Assembly: GCA_009877105.1 (NCBI GenBank)
Contig: WXFD01000043.1
Location: 181,602-245,601, forward strand
DNA: 64,000 nucleotides
Reading direction: 5' to 3'
Origin: Bacteroidales bacterium
Lineage (GTDB): Bacteria > Bacteroidota > Bacteroidia > Bacteroidales > VadinHA17
Made by a program: the position numbers and the translations under genes. Of this stretch, positions 8,051 through 17,705 are shown piece after piece. The notes beneath the pieces are model-generated. The model saw only the letters and a list, made by a program, of their open reading frames with translations, searched no databases and was not told where the DNA came from. The stretch's first letter is position 1. Each line of letters starts with the position of its first letter.

Positions 8051-8089
8051 TATTGGTGCGCTTTAGTCGAACAAATAAAAATAATATGT

Positions 8090-8102
8090 AAGTTCGGAAC
8101 TT
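8090..8102. repeat. Short perfect palindrome before the ACT-domain gene
   Basis: AAGTTC-G-GAACTT, 6-bp arms around a single base, 28 bp before the ATG at 8131 in the 80-bp gap behind the acyl-CoA synthetase gene. Size and symmetry would suit a dimeric repressor site, but it could be chance. Confidence 0.3.
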
Positions 8103-8130
8103 GATTTTTCAATGATTAATACCAGCCCAA

Positions 8131-8556
8131 ATGCTTATACCACAACTGTCAGTATTCCTCGAGAACAAGTCAGGAAGACTTACCGAGGTCCTGGAAGTCC
8201 TGGGAAAGGAAGCTCTCAGAATAACAGCGCTTAGCGTCGCTGATACTTCCGAATTCGGGATCCTGCGACTGATTGTATCTGATACTGAGAAGGCTAAAAG
8301 CCTGTTGAAGGATAATCATTTCACGGTTAACCTGTCTGAAGTTATTTCAGTTATGGCCCCTGATGAGGCCAAATATTATGCTAAGATTCTCAAGATCCTG
8401 TCTGATCAGGAAATAAGTATTGAATACACATACGCATTTTCATGCGGATCCAAATCGATAATAATCTTAAGATGCAATAATAACGGGCAGGCTATAAAGG
8501 CTTTGAAGGATCATGAGATGGAGTTGATTAATGCGAGCGACCTTTATAAGATCTGA
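8131..8556 (+). CDS. Tandem ACT-domain protein
   Basis: A 141-residue protein made of two ACT-like ligand-binding folds: residues 1-70 ([21 protein letters not shown], the classic start with the GRL turn) and about 71-141. ACT domains bind amino acids and regulate metabolic enzymes. There is no attached enzyme or DNA-binding domain. Proteins of this kind are commonly encoded beside phenylacetate-CoA ligase genes, as here: the PaaK ATG at 8558 lies one base after this stop codon. It probably senses the aromatic or branched amino acid handled by the operon; the ligand is inferred. Confidence 0.85.
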   Translation: MLIPQLSVFLENKSGRLTEVLEVLGKEALRITALSVADTSEFGILRLIVSDTEKAKSLLKDNHFTVNLSEVISVMAPDEAKYYAKILKILSDQEISIEYTYAFSCGSKSIIILRCNNNGQAIKALKDHEMELINASDLYKI

Positions 8557-8557
8557 T

Positions 8558-9871
8558 ATGGAAATCTGGAACAGGCATTTTGAATGCATGGACCGCAATG
8601 AACTGAGAAAAGTTCAGGGTGAGCGGCTTATTGAAACAGTAGAGAGAACATATTTTAATGTGCCCTATTACAGGCACAGGATGCAGGAATTGGGAATTGG
8701 ACCGGAGAGCATCCGTTCGGTTGAGGATATCACCAGGCTTCCGTTTACTACAAAACAGGATCTCAGGGATAACTATCCCTATGGACTGTTTGCGGTTCCT
8801 CTGAGTGAAATAGTCAGGATTCATGCATCCTCAGGGACTACCGGCAAGCCCACTGTTGTGGGATACACCCGTAATGACATTGCTACCTGGTCGGAGGTGA
8901 TGGCAAGGACCCTTACATGTGCGGGAGCTGACAAGAATGATTTTATTCAGATTGCCTACGGATACGGGCTTTTTACGGGAGGACTGGGGCTCCATTACGG
9001 GGGGGAAAAGATCGGGGCCTCGGTGATACCCATTTCGGGCGGTAATACATTGCGCCAGATTCAGCTTATGCACGATTTTGGCAGTACGGTCCTTGCCTGC
9101 ACACCTTCATATGCCCTTTACCTGGCAGAAGCTATAATTGAAAGCGGCATCAGTAGGGATGAGTTCAGGCTCAGGGTCGGGGTTTTCGGAGCTGAACCAT
9201 GGACCGACAACATGAGACGGGAGATTGAAGACAAGCTGAGAATAAAGGCGATAGATATTTACGGTTTAAGCGAGGTTATTGGCCCGGGCGTTGCAAGTGA
9301 ATGCCTTTTCCAGGAAGGACTTCATATCAATGAGGATCATTTTTATCCCGAAATAATCGATCCGGAAACTTTGCAGGTATTACCTGAAGGGAGCACAGGC
9401 GAGCTGGTATTTACCACTATTACCAAGCACGGACTGCCCCTAATCAGGTACCGGACACGCGATCTCACGCGCCTTAATTACGGTAGGTGCAAATGCGGCA
9501 GAACCTTCGTAAGAATGGACAAATGCGTAGGCAGAAGCGATGATATGCTGATAATCAGGGGTGTGAATCTGTTCCCGTCCCAGGTTGAGAGTATCCTTCT
9601 GGAAATGGGCGGGATAACGCCGCATTACCAGCTAATTGTTGACAGGATCAATAATCTCGATTCACTTGAACTCAAGGTTGAAGTTGATGAAGCTTTTTTC
9701 CTTGACAGGATTAGCCAGCTGGAGGGGCTGCGGTCAAAAATACAGGGAACCCTCGAGAGTTATCTGGGCCTTGGAATTAAGGTGACCCTGGTTGAACCCA
9801 AGGCTCTTGAGAGAAGTGAAGGCAAAGCAAAACGTGTAATTGACAAAAGAGAAATTCAGGTGTTAAAATGA
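8558..9871 (+). CDS. Phenylacetate-CoA ligase family protein (PaaK-like)
   Basis: An adenylate-forming ligase that activates phenylacetate or another aryl acid to the CoA thioester using ATP, giving AMP and pyrophosphate. The 437 residues show the nucleotide-binding motif [14 protein letters not shown] near residue 100, [10 protein letters not shown] near 240, and the C-terminal AMP-binding domain with [21 protein letters not shown] CxC pair (CKCG) near 310 is typical of the family. The start at 8558 is favoured over the longer frame from 8531, which overlaps the ACT gene. It overlaps the next gene by an ATGA. Placed between an ACT protein and an aminotransferase/oxidoreductase set, it may serve either degradation or reductive salvage of aryl acids. 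Confidence 0.9.
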   Translation: MEIWNRHFECMDRNELRKVQGERLIETVERTYFNVPYYRHRMQELGIGPESIRSVEDITRLPFTTKQDLRDNYPYGLFAVPLSEIVRIHASSGTTGKPTVVGYTRNDIATWSEVMARTLTCAGADKNDFIQIAYGYGLFTGGLGLHYGGEKIGASVIPISGGNTLRQIQLMHDFGSTVLACTPSYALYLAEAIIESGISRDEFRLRVGVFGAEPWTDNMRREIEDKLRIKAIDIYGLSEVIGPGVASECLFQEGLHINEDHFYPEIIDPETLQVLPEGSTGELVFTTITKHGLPLIRYRTRDLTRLNYGRCKCGRTFVRMDKCVGRSDDMLIIRGVNLFPSQVESILLEMGGITPHYQLIVDRINNLDSLELKVEVDEAFFLDRISQLEGLRSKIQGTLESYLGLGIKVTLVEPKALERSEGKAKRVIDKREIQVLK

Positions 9872-11184
9872 ATGATATTCCAATTTCAGATAACATAATC
9901 AGGCCAATCATGGACAATATGGGGCTCAAGTTATTGGGCAATGCCTCCATCCGTGAGATTGTGGCACTGGTCAACCTTATCGAATCGGAAACAGGGATAA
10001 AATTCATAAGAATGGAGATGGGAGTTCCGGGCCTCCCGGCACCGTCGGTGGGGATTGAAGCCGAGATCAGGGCACTGAAAGAAGGAGTAGCTGCAATATA
10101 CCCCGATATAACAGGCTTGCCGGAGCTTAAAAAGGAAGCATCACGATTCATAAAGCTTTTTCTCAATGTTGATGTTGATCCTTTGGGCTGTGTACCTACG
10201 GTCGGATCTATGCTTGGCTCAATGCTGTGCTTTCTTGTGGCCAACCGAAATGACCGGACAAAGGAAGGAACCCTTTTTATCGATCCGGGCTTTCCGGTCC
10301 AGAAGCAACAGGTCAAGATGCTAGGACATGGATATTTTTCCTTTGATGTGTATAATTTCAGGGGAAAAAAGCTGAGGGCAAAACTCGAATCTTACCTGGA
10401 AACCGGTAAGGTATCATCGCTTCTGTATTCCAATCCGAATAATCCTGCATGGATATGCCTGAATGAGGATGAGCTTGCAATTATCGGTGAACTTTCACGT
10501 AAATACGACGTTATTGTCATTGAAGATCTTGCTTATTTCGGAATGGATTTCAGGAAAAACTATTCAAATCCGGGAGAACCGCCTTACCAGCCCACTGTTG
10601 CCCGTTACACCGATGATTACGTGATCCTGATCTCAAGCTCCAAGATTTTCAGCTATGCAGGCCAGAGAATTGGCATCATGGCGATTTCCGACCACCTGTT
10701 CAACCGGTCCTATCCCGATCTGCTCAGGTATTTTTCATCTGACAAGTTCGGCCATTCCGCAATATTCGGTGCGCTTTACGGACTCTCTGCAGGTGTTGCC
10801 CATTCGGTACAGTATGGTCTTGCCGCATTGCTGAAGGCAGTCAATGACGGAACCCTGCGGTTCGGTGAAATGCTTTCGGAATATGAGGAAAAAGCAAAAA
10901 TTATGAAGCGGTTGTATACTGAGAATGGGTTTAATATAGTTTATGACAAGGATCTGGACGAGTTAATAGGCGACGGATTCTATTTTACAATATCTTATCC
11001 CGGCATGTCGGGAGAGCAGTTGCTCAGTGAGCTCCTTCATTACGGGATAAGTGCGATAACACTTGATACCACGGGAAGCGAAAGGCTTGAAGGCCTGAGG
11101 GCCTGTGTTTCAAAGGTTCCGATGTCTCTTCTCGGCGACCTGGAATTGCGTTTGAAACGTTTCCGTGCTGATCATCAGGTGTAA
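9868..11184 (+). CDS. PLP-dependent aminotransferase, class I/II
   Basis: A 438-residue fold-type-I aminotransferase interconverting amino acids and 2-oxoacids. Visible features are [15 protein letters not shown] near residue 190, the aspartate segment [13 protein letters not shown] and the PLP lysine in [14 protein letters not shown] (about Lys259). Its start codon overlaps the PaaK stop (ATGA), indicating translational coupling. It should supply or consume the 2-oxoacid used by the oxidoreductase encoded immediately downstream. Aromatic or branched-chain substrates are most likely from the neighbours, but the sequence does not settle which. Confidence 0.85.
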   Translation: MNDIPISDNIIRPIMDNMGLKLLGNASIREIVALVNLIESETGIKFIRMEMGVPGLPAPSVGIEAEIRALKEGVAAIYPDITGLPELKKEASRFIKLFLNVDVDPLGCVPTVGSMLGSMLCFLVANRNDRTKEGTLFIDPGFPVQKQQVKMLGHGYFSFDVYNFRGKKLRAKLESYLETGKVSSLLYSNPNNPAWICLNEDELAIIGELSRKYDVIVIEDLAYFGMDFRKNYSNPGEPPYQPTVARYTDDYVILISSSKIFSYAGQRIGIMAISDHLFNRSYPDLLRYFSSDKFGHSAIFGALYGLSAGVAHSVQYGLAALLKAVNDGTLRFGEMLSEYEEKAKIMKRLYTENGFNIVYDKDLDELIGDGFYFTISYPGMSGEQLLSELLHYGISAITLDTTGSERLEGLRACVSKVPMSLLGDLELRLKRFRADHQV

Positions 11185-11204
11185 AACCAAAATCAGGTTT
11201 AATT

Positions 11205-11429
11205 ATGGCAAAGGTCAGAGGAAGTATTGTTGTAAATATTGACAGGTGCAAGGGTTGTGAAATATGTATGATCTCGTGTCCAACCGGTACCATTGCAATG
11301 GCAGAGGAAGTGAACTCCAAGGGATATAATTTTGCTTATCCGGCAAATCCGGATTTGTGCATAGGGTGCGCCAACTGCGCGATTGTTTGTCCTGACGGAG
11401 TCATCACTGTTTATAAAACAAAAATTTAA
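11205..11429 (+). CDS. 2-oxoacid:ferredoxin oxidoreductase, delta subunit (2[4Fe-4S] ferredoxin)
   Basis: A 74-residue ferredoxin-like subunit with two classic CX2CX2CX3CP motifs, CKGCEICMISCP and CIGCANCAIVCP. It carries electrons between the TPP active site and external ferredoxin. It stands first in a delta-alpha-beta-gamma gene order, 7 bp ahead of the alpha subunit, as in KorDABC/VorDABC-type enzymes. Confidence 0.92.
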   Translation: MAKVRGSIVVNIDRCKGCEICMISCPTGTIAMAEEVNSKGYNFAYPANPDLCIGCANCAIVCPDGVITVYKTKI

Positions 11430-11436
11430 CCAGCCT

Positions 11437-12507
11437 ATGGAACGGGAATTAAGATTGATGAAGGGGAATGAGGCGGTTGCGGAAGCTGCCATAAGGGCGG
11501 GGGCAGACGGTTATTTTGGGTATCCTATAACCCCGCAAAGTGAAATCCTCGAGTATCTTATGGAGGCAAAACCATATGAGACGACCGGGATGGTGGTTCT
11601 TCAGGCGGAAAGTGAACTGGCCGCGATAAATATGGTTTACGGTGGCGCGGCATGCGGTAAAAAGGTGATGACCACATCCTCATCGCCCGGTATAAGCCTA
11701 AAACAGGAGGGAATAACATACATCGCCGGTGCGGAGTTGCCCTGTCTTATTGTAAACGTTGTCAGGGGAGGCCCGGGGCTTGGTACCATACAGCCTGCAC
11801 AGTCAGATTATTTCCAGGCGGTTAAGGGAGGCGGGCACGGGGATTACCATCTTATAGTCCTTGCACCTGCATCAGTCCAGGAAATGGCTGATTTTGTCGA
11901 ACTTGGGTTTGATCTTGCCTTCAGGTACAGGAATCCCGTAATGATACTCTCCGACGGGGCCATAGGTCAGATGATGGAGAAAGTATATCTGAACCCTCAC
12001 AGGGAGAGATCAAAAGATGTTCCTGAGTGGGCAACCACGGGAAAACCCCCTACACGGAGCCGGAACATAATCACTTCCCTTGACCTTGATCCCGAAGCAC
12101 AGGAACGCTTCAATCTCAAGCTGGTTGCAAAATACAATGAGATCAGGGAGAAAGAGGTGAGATATGAAGAGTTTCAGTGTGATGATGCTGATTATTTGCT
12201 TGTAGCTTATGGAACAAGTGCAAGGGTTTGCCAGAAATCGGTCCAGCTTGCAAGAATGGAGGGGATCAGGGTTGGATTGCTTAGGCCAATTACCCTTTTC
12301 CCGTTTCCCTCAGAAAGAATTTCCGTGCTGGCAGACAGGGTTAAAGGTATTCTGTCAGTGGAGATGAGTGCGGGTCAGATGGTTGAGGATGTTCTTCTTG
12401 CCGTCAACGGGAAAGTTACTGTGAAACATTACGGAAGAATGGGAGGAATGATACCTACTCCCGAAGAAGTTGTTGAGAATCTTAGATCAAAAATTATAGG
12501 AGGTTAG
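11437..12507 (+). CDS. 2-oxoacid:ferredoxin oxidoreductase, alpha subunit (KorA/VorB-like)
   Basis: The alpha subunit of a four-subunit enzyme that oxidatively decarboxylates a 2-oxoacid to acyl-CoA with reduction of ferredoxin, or runs backwards with CO2. The 356 residues contain the PYR-domain opening GNEAVAEAAIRAGADGYFGYPITPQSEI and TTSSSPGISLKQEGITYIAGAELP, both typical. The ATG at 11437 follows the delta subunit closely and begins MERELRLMKGN; the longer frame from 11383 would overlap that gene. Oxoglutarate, branched-chain and aryl-pyruvate enzymes look alike at this level, so no substrate is assigned. Confidence 0.9.
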   Translation: MERELRLMKGNEAVAEAAIRAGADGYFGYPITPQSEILEYLMEAKPYETTGMVVLQAESELAAINMVYGGAACGKKVMTTSSSPGISLKQEGITYIAGAELPCLIVNVVRGGPGLGTIQPAQSDYFQAVKGGGHGDYHLIVLAPASVQEMADFVELGFDLAFRYRNPVMILSDGAIGQMMEKVYLNPHRERSKDVPEWATTGKPPTRSRNIITSLDLDPEAQERFNLKLVAKYNEIREKEVRYEEFQCDDADYLLVAYGTSARVCQKSVQLARMEGIRVGLLRPITLFPFPSERISVLADRVKGILSVEMSAGQMVEDVLLAVNGKVTVKHYGRMGGMIPTPEEVVENLRSKIIGG

Positions 12508-12510
12508 CAG

Positions 12511-13302
12511 ATGGCTGAGGTTACCGGGATTAAGGAAATAATAAAACCTGAAAATCTGGTTTACAAGAGAACCGGGATTATGACTGATACGGTTCTTTCA
12601 TACTGCCCGGGATGCGGGCACGGAACTGCACATCGTATTCTTGCCGAACTTATTGAGGAAGAAGGACTTCAATCCAAGGCAATTGGGGTGTCTCCGGTCG
12701 GATGTTCTGTACTGCTCTACAATTTTCTGGATATTGACTGGCAGGAAGCTGCCCACGGAAGGGCTCCTGCAGTAGCAACAGCCATCAAGAGGCTCCTGCC
12801 CGACAGGTTTGTATTCACCTATCAGGGAGACGGGGATCTTGCCGCCATCGGCACTGCAGAAACAATCCATGCATGCAACCGCGGTGAAAATTTCCTCATT
12901 ATTTTCATTAACAATGGTATTTACGGGATGACCGGAGGGCAGATGGCCCCTACTACCATCCCGGGAATGAAATCATCAACCTCGCCCTTCGGAAGAGATG
13001 TCAGGATGATGGGGAATCCCCTGAAGATGACAGATATCGTTGCCACATTACCAGGCACGTATTATGTGACCCGGCAGAGTGTTCACACTCCCGCCAATGT
13101 AAAAAAAACAAAAAGGGCATTACGCAAGGCTATCCAGTATCAGTTTCATAATAAGGGTACATGTTTTGTGGAGATCGTATCCAATTGCCCTTCAGGATGG
13201 AAAATGACACCTGTGGAATCGATCAGGTGGATGGAGGAGAACATGCTGCCTTTTTATCCATTGGGCGATATGAAAGTACCTGATGAAAAGACCGGTAAAT
13301 GA
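12511..13302 (+). CDS. 2-oxoacid:ferredoxin oxidoreductase, beta subunit (TPP-binding)
   Basis: The thiamine-diphosphate-binding subunit, 263 residues. CPGCGHG (Cys32, Cys35) and the TPP motif from GDGDLAAIG to INNGIYGMTGGQ are intact. It starts 3 bp after the alpha subunit. Later hallmark segments include MAPTTIPGMKSSTSPFGRD and EIVSNCPSGWKMTP. Together with the neighbours it completes the catalytic core. Confidence 0.92.
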   Translation: MAEVTGIKEIIKPENLVYKRTGIMTDTVLSYCPGCGHGTAHRILAELIEEEGLQSKAIGVSPVGCSVLLYNFLDIDWQEAAHGRAPAVATAIKRLLPDRFVFTYQGDGDLAAIGTAETIHACNRGENFLIIFINNGIYGMTGGQMAPTTIPGMKSSTSPFGRDVRMMGNPLKMTDIVATLPGTYYVTRQSVHTPANVKKTKRALRKAIQYQFHNKGTCFVEIVSNCPSGWKMTPVESIRWMEENMLPFYPLGDMKVPDEKTGK

Positions 13303-13318
13303 ATATAAAATTAAAGCA

Positions 13319-13885
13319 ATGACAGAGGAAATAATAATTGCCGGATTCGGGGGTCAGGGTGTTTTATCAATGGGTAAGATCATGGCATATGCAGGGGTTT
13401 TGCAGGATATGGAGGTAAGCTGGATGCCCTCTTACGGACCCGAGATGAGGGGTGGAACGGCCAATGTGATCGTCATTCTGAGCACTGAACGTATAAGTTC
13501 ACCCATTATCAGACGTTTTGATACGGGCATAATTCTCAACCAGCAGTCGCTCGATAAGTTCGAGGGTTCAATTAAACCAGGGGGTGTCCTGGTGTATGAC
13601 GGGAACGGGATCAGCAGGCATCCGGTAAGAAATGACATTTCCATATACAGGATCGATGCAACCGAAGAAGCTGCCAGATTGAACAGCCCGAAAACATTTA
13701 ACATGATAATCCTGGGAGGATTTCTTGAAATAAAACCTGTACTGAGCGTGGAGAATGTTGTGAATGGCCTGAAAAAATCACTCCCGGAGAGGCATCACAG
13801 GCTAATACCGGAAAATGCCAAAGCATTGCAGAGAGGTGGTGAGATGATGCGTGAAGTGCTAAGGATCAGGGAACAGGATAAATAA
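13319..13885 (+). CDS. 2-oxoacid:ferredoxin oxidoreductase, gamma subunit
   Basis: The CoA-binding gamma subunit, 188 residues from the ATG at 13319 (16 bp after the beta subunit; the longer frame from 13283 overlaps it). It begins with the typical IIIAGFGGQGVLSMGKIMAYAG, followed by SYGPEMRGGTANV. It closes the operon that starts at 5993; the convergent nadD gene ends 85 bp further on. Confidence 0.92.
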   Translation: MTEEIIIAGFGGQGVLSMGKIMAYAGVLQDMEVSWMPSYGPEMRGGTANVIVILSTERISSPIIRRFDTGIILNQQSLDKFEGSIKPGGVLVYDGNGISRHPVRNDISIYRIDATEEAARLNSPKTFNMIILGGFLEIKPVLSVENVVNGLKKSLPERHHRLIPENAKALQRGGEMMREVLRIREQDK

Positions 13886-13969
13886 CCCGGGTGATGGCAG
13901 CCTGGATCGGGGAGCATGTCATTTCGTATGTCACCCATTCATCGTCTTTACGGATTTTTACACAGCGGA

Positions 13970-14566
13970 TTACTTTTCGTAGAAATGCATGTATACAATA
14001 TACTGCCACACTGCCGGATGAAGGTAGTATGACATGTTCTTGCCCCTGCGGATGCCATTCCTGATAAAGCTGCCCGAGATATCCATCAGTGGTGCATTGA
14101 CCCGCCTGATGGTTGCCATGGACAGGATCTCGTCGAGCTGAATGTTTTCCTTCCTGGAAATCCCGGGCCGCGGATACACCAGTATTGGATAACGCTTTAC
14201 CAGTTCCCGGGCATTCTTCCATTTATGAAGTGTGTACAGATTGTCCTCGCCCATTATCAGAACAAATCTGTGCCGCGGATACTTTTCAGACAGGAGCGCC
14301 ATCGTATCGATTGTATATGACGGTCCCTGACGGCGGAATTCGATATCTGATGGCTTCAGTGCATCATTATCCCCAATTGCAAGTTCGGCAAGATACAAAC
14401 GGTGATGATCGGCCAGGAGTGTTCCTTTTTTTTTGAGTGGATTCTGAGGACTTATAACGAGCCAAACCTGGTCGATATCGGTAAATTCCTTCATATAGCC
14501 TGCAATGGCCAGATGCCCGATATGAACAGGATTGAATGATCCGAAAAACAAACCAATTTTCGACAT
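13970..14566 (-). CDS. nadD: Nicotinate-nucleotide adenylyltransferase
   Basis: Makes nicotinate adenine dinucleotide from nicotinate mononucleotide and ATP, a step of NAD synthesis. The 198 residues start with the signature GLFFGSFNPVHIGHL and carry the C-terminal nucleotide-binding motif DISGSFIRNGIRRG (a Ser variant of ISxTxIR). It is 6 bp downstream of gmk and ends a run MATE-yicC-gmk-nadD. Confidence 0.93.
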   Translation of the reverse strand: MSKIGLFFGSFNPVHIGHLAIAGYMKEFTDIDQVWLVISPQNPLKKKGTLLADHHRLYLAELAIGDNDALKPSDIEFRRQGPSYTIDTMALLSEKYPRHRFVLIMGEDNLYTLHKWKNARELVKRYPILVYPRPGISRKENIQLDEILSMATIRRVNAPLMDISGSFIRNGIRRGKNMSYYLHPAVWQYIVYMHFYEK

Positions 14567-14572
14567 AACCGA

Positions 14573-15139
14573 CTAATTGTCCAGGAAACTTTGCACTATC
14601 GCGTATACCTCCTGCTGTGCCACACCCAGATTCATATTAACTACGATATTATCGAACCTGTCGGCAAGCCTGATTTCTTCAAGCGCCTTTTCAACCCGGA
14701 TTCTGATTTTTGCTTTTTCATCCGTACCCCTTATATGCAGCCTTTTTTCAAGCTCTGCAACCGAAGGCGGCATGATGAATATTGATATTGCATTTGTTCC
14801 GAAGAAGTTCTTGAGATTAATCCCTCCGCTGACATCAACGTCAAAAAGAACATGCTTCCCGTGTGACCAGATGCGTTCAATTTCACTTTTCAGTGTACCG
14901 TAAAACTGACCCTTGTATACTTCTTCCCATTCAAGAAATTCATCATTCTTTATCCGTAACCTGAATTCGTGCTCTGGCATGAAATAATAATCCTTCCCGT
15001 TCTGCTCACTGCCTCTTGGATCTCTTGTTGTTGCAGATATTGAGAACTCCAGATTGAGATCCATCCCAAGGAGATGATTCACCACCGATGTCTTGCCGGC
15101 CCCGGAGGGCGCTGAAATAATAACGACCTTCCCTTTCAT
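14573..15139 (-). CDS. gmk: Guanylate kinase
   Basis: Phosphorylates GMP to GDP. The 188-residue protein has the P-loop SAPSGAGKTSVV at the N-terminus, SATTRDPRGSEQNGKDYYF in the GMP-binding region and FDVDVSGG in the middle. It follows yicC by 17 bp and precedes nadD by 6 bp, a gene order common in Bacteroidota. Confidence 0.95.
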   Translation of the reverse strand: MKGKVVIISAPSGAGKTSVVNHLLGMDLNLEFSISATTRDPRGSEQNGKDYYFMPEHEFRLRIKNDEFLEWEEVYKGQFYGTLKSEIERIWSHGKHVLFDVDVSGGINLKNFFGTNAISIFIMPPSVAELEKRLHIRGTDEKAKIRIRVEKALEEIRLADRFDNIVVNMNLGVAQQEVYAIVQSFLDN

Positions 15140-15156
15140 AGGCTGATACTGGGTAA

Positions 15157-16032
15157 CTAGAGAATGTTATTGGTATGTTCCTTAATCTTCTCAAGCTCAT
15201 CTTTCATCATTACAACTAATTTCTGTATTGAGGCATCATTCGCCTTCGATCCTATTGTATTGATTTCCCGTCCGATTTCCTGGGCAATGAAATTCAGTTT
15301 CCTGCCGTTGGGAGCATCTTCGTCAATGGTTTGAACAAAATATTCGCAATGTTTCCTCAGCCTTACCTTTTCCTCGTTGATATCAAATTTCTCCAGGTAG
15401 AAGATAAGCTCCTGCTCGAACCGGTTTCTGTCAATATTTTCAGTTAACAGGTTTCCCTCAAGAATTGAAAGCAGTTTTTCCCTGACCCTGGTTATTCTGT
15501 CAGGTTCAAAATCCCCGATCATCTCAAGTGATTCCAGGATCCGTGCGAGGCAGCCCCTGATATCCTTTTCGATCGACTTGCCTTCTTCGATCCTGTATGA
15601 GTTAACCATTTCCAGCGATTCAACTATCTGTTTTTTTGCCAGTTCCCATTCTTCCTCAGAGAGTTCCGCCCTTTCGGTCTGCAGGACTTCAGGGAGTCTC
15701 ATAATTACCGGCAGGAGCTGTTCACCGGCGTTTATATCCAGTTCGGACGATATCTCCCTGAGCTGTTTGTAATAATTTCCGACTGTTGATTTACTGATCA
15801 GCGGTATGCTCTCATCTCCAAGGATATCAAGGTAAATTGAGAATTCTATTTTCCCCCGGTCGAGTTTCTGGCTGACCAGGTTCCTTATTTCAGGTTCCTT
15901 TTCCCTGTATATCATTGGTAACCTGGTGCTCAGATCAAGCTGCCTGGAATTAAGGGATTTTATCTCTATGGTTATTTTTTTCTGGGGTGTTTCAGCAATG
16001 GCTTTGCCGAAGCCTGTCATTGATCTAATCAT
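15157..16032 (-). CDS. YicC family protein (endoribonuclease-like)
   Basis: A 291-residue member of the YicC/YloC family. The N-terminus MIRSMTGFGKA and the C-terminal DUF1732 segment DAPNGRKLNFIAQEIGREINTIGSKAND are diagnostic. E. coli YicC has been described as an endoribonuclease acting on RNA; the role here is by homology only. Its position directly before gmk is widely conserved. Confidence 0.92.
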   Translation of the reverse strand: MIRSMTGFGKAIAETPQKKITIEIKSLNSRQLDLSTRLPMIYREKEPEIRNLVSQKLDRGKIEFSIYLDILGDESIPLISKSTVGNYYKQLREISSELDINAGEQLLPVIMRLPEVLQTERAELSEEEWELAKKQIVESLEMVNSYRIEEGKSIEKDIRGCLARILESLEMIGDFEPDRITRVREKLLSILEGNLLTENIDRNRFEQELIFYLEKFDINEEKVRLRKHCEYFVQTIDEDAPNGRKLNFIAQEIGREINTIGSKANDASIQKLVVMMKDELEKIKEHTNNIL

Positions 16033-16057
16033 CTGATGATCCGGTTAGTTTTGAAAG

Positions 16058-17404
16058 TTACAAATTCTGATCGTATTTAACAACAGCCTTCTTTTTCCAT
16101 CTGCCTGTCTTATAATATGCATATGAGAACGCCAGTCCGAAAATCCATCCTACGGGAGTGGCCCACCAGATACCTGTAGCGCCTGTTTTCCGGGAAAGGA
16201 AATACGCAAGCGGGATCCGGATGAGCCAAAGCGAGAAAAGAGAAAAAAGCATGGGTATCATGGTTTCCCCTGCACCCCTCATGGCTCCCTGGTAGATGAA
16301 CATCAATGCGAACACAAGATAGAAACTGCTGACTATCGTCAGGTACTGGTTGCCGATTTTAATTACTTCCTGGTCGCTTGTAAAAAGATTCATCAGGAGA
16401 TTTCCAAAGACAATTATGAGAATGGTTGTTACAATGGTCACGGATCCTGACATTTTAATGGCTGAAATCAGTCCGGTCCTTATCCTGTCGGTTTTGTTTG
16501 CGCCTATATTCTGGCCGACAAATGTTGAGAAAGCAGCAGCAAATGACATAGCTGGAATTATGGCAAGGCTGTCGATCCTGTAAGCCACTGAAAAGGCTGC
16601 GACCACGTTTGTACCAAAAGTATTGACAATTCCCAGAACAGCAAGGTTACCAAACGCGATAAGGGTTTGTTGAAGTCCCGTGGGAAGGCCTATCCTGAGG
16701 CTTTGCCTGAATACTTCCCGGTCAAAGTGCAGTCCCCTTATGGCTATTCTGATCAGTTTATGGGTTTTGTTCAGCCATATGATTGCCAGAAGAAAGGCCA
16801 GTCCGTTAGCCAGCAGCGTTGAATAGGCGGCTCCTGCAACACCCCATCTGAAAATACCCACGAACAGGATGACGAGGATTATGTTTGCTATGGTGCCAAT
16901 AATTAGAAAATAGAGAGGGGTTTTTGAATCACCCAGCCCCCGCAGAACGGCACTTGTACCGTTATAACCGAAAAAAATCAGCATACCGCAAAAATAAATT
17001 CTGAGATATTGCTTTGCCTGGGGCATGATCTCCTCCGGAAGGGCAAGCAGCCTGAGAACCGGCTCGGCAAGAGTGATTCCTGCAACAGTGGCAATGGTTC
17101 CAGCGATGAAACTGTAGATGTACATTGTGTCAATTGCCCTTTTAACTTTTACCAGATCTCCCGCACCATAGTATTGGGATATTACGATAGTGGTGCCCAT
17201 TACAAGTCCGATTATCATCGAAATCATCATAAAGATGACCGGAAACGACGCACCTATTGCTGCCAGGGCGGTTTTCCCGATATAATTGCCCACAACTATA
17301 CTGTCGACAACACTGAAGAGCTGCTGAAATATGTTTCCGAGCAACATCGGTGCAGCAAACTGGAAAATGAGCTTTCCCTCCTTACCTGTTGTCAGATCGT
17401 GCAT
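16058..17404 (-). CDS. MATE family efflux transporter
   Basis: A 448-residue polytopic membrane protein with about 12 hydrophobic segments. The N-terminal IFQFAAPMLLGNIFQQLFSVVDSIVVGN and the repeated half about 220 residues later (LRIGLPTGLQQTLIAFGNLAVLG) are typical of the DinF/NorM-like MATE fold, which exports cationic drugs or metabolites using Na+ or H+. The ATG at 17404 (MHDLTTGKEGK) is preferred; the longer frame from 17434 adds ten residues without a better start. It is 25 bp upstream of yicC. Confidence 0.88.
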   Translation of the reverse strand: MHDLTTGKEGKLIFQFAAPMLLGNIFQQLFSVVDSIVVGNYIGKTALAAIGASFPVIFMMISMIIGLVMGTTIVISQYYGAGDLVKVKRAIDTMYIYSFIAGTIATVAGITLAEPVLRLLALPEEIMPQAKQYLRIYFCGMLIFFGYNGTSAVLRGLGDSKTPLYFLIIGTIANIILVILFVGIFRWGVAGAAYSTLLANGLAFLLAIIWLNKTHKLIRIAIRGLHFDREVFRQSLRIGLPTGLQQTLIAFGNLAVLGIVNTFGTNVVAAFSVAYRIDSLAIIPAMSFAAAFSTFVGQNIGANKTDRIRTGLISAIKMSGSVTIVTTILIIVFGNLLMNLFTSDQEVIKIGNQYLTIVSSFYLVFALMFIYQGAMRGAGETMIPMLFSLFSLWLIRIPLAYFLSRKTGATGIWWATPVGWIFGLAFSYAYYKTGRWKKKAVVKYDQNL

Positions 17405-17705
17405 TTGAGCTAAATAACCGCCAAAGGAAAACATTTATCATGGATATTCAAAGAGGAACGATGACACTGCAATCCCGGCATACGATCTTAACGGGCAAAT
17501 AAAATTTGTTAAAAAAACCTGGTGTTATTCGATTAACATATAGATTATAAGTATTTTGCGTGTTTTTAACAAATCGGTTACAGAATGTTGATACTTTTTC
17601 CGGTTCCGGTATATGCAAGACGAGAGATTTATCGTTATCATTTAATCGGGTATTGAGAAAAACAATTGATTCTGTTTTATCAGAAAAGTGAATTCAAAAA
17701 AGCAG

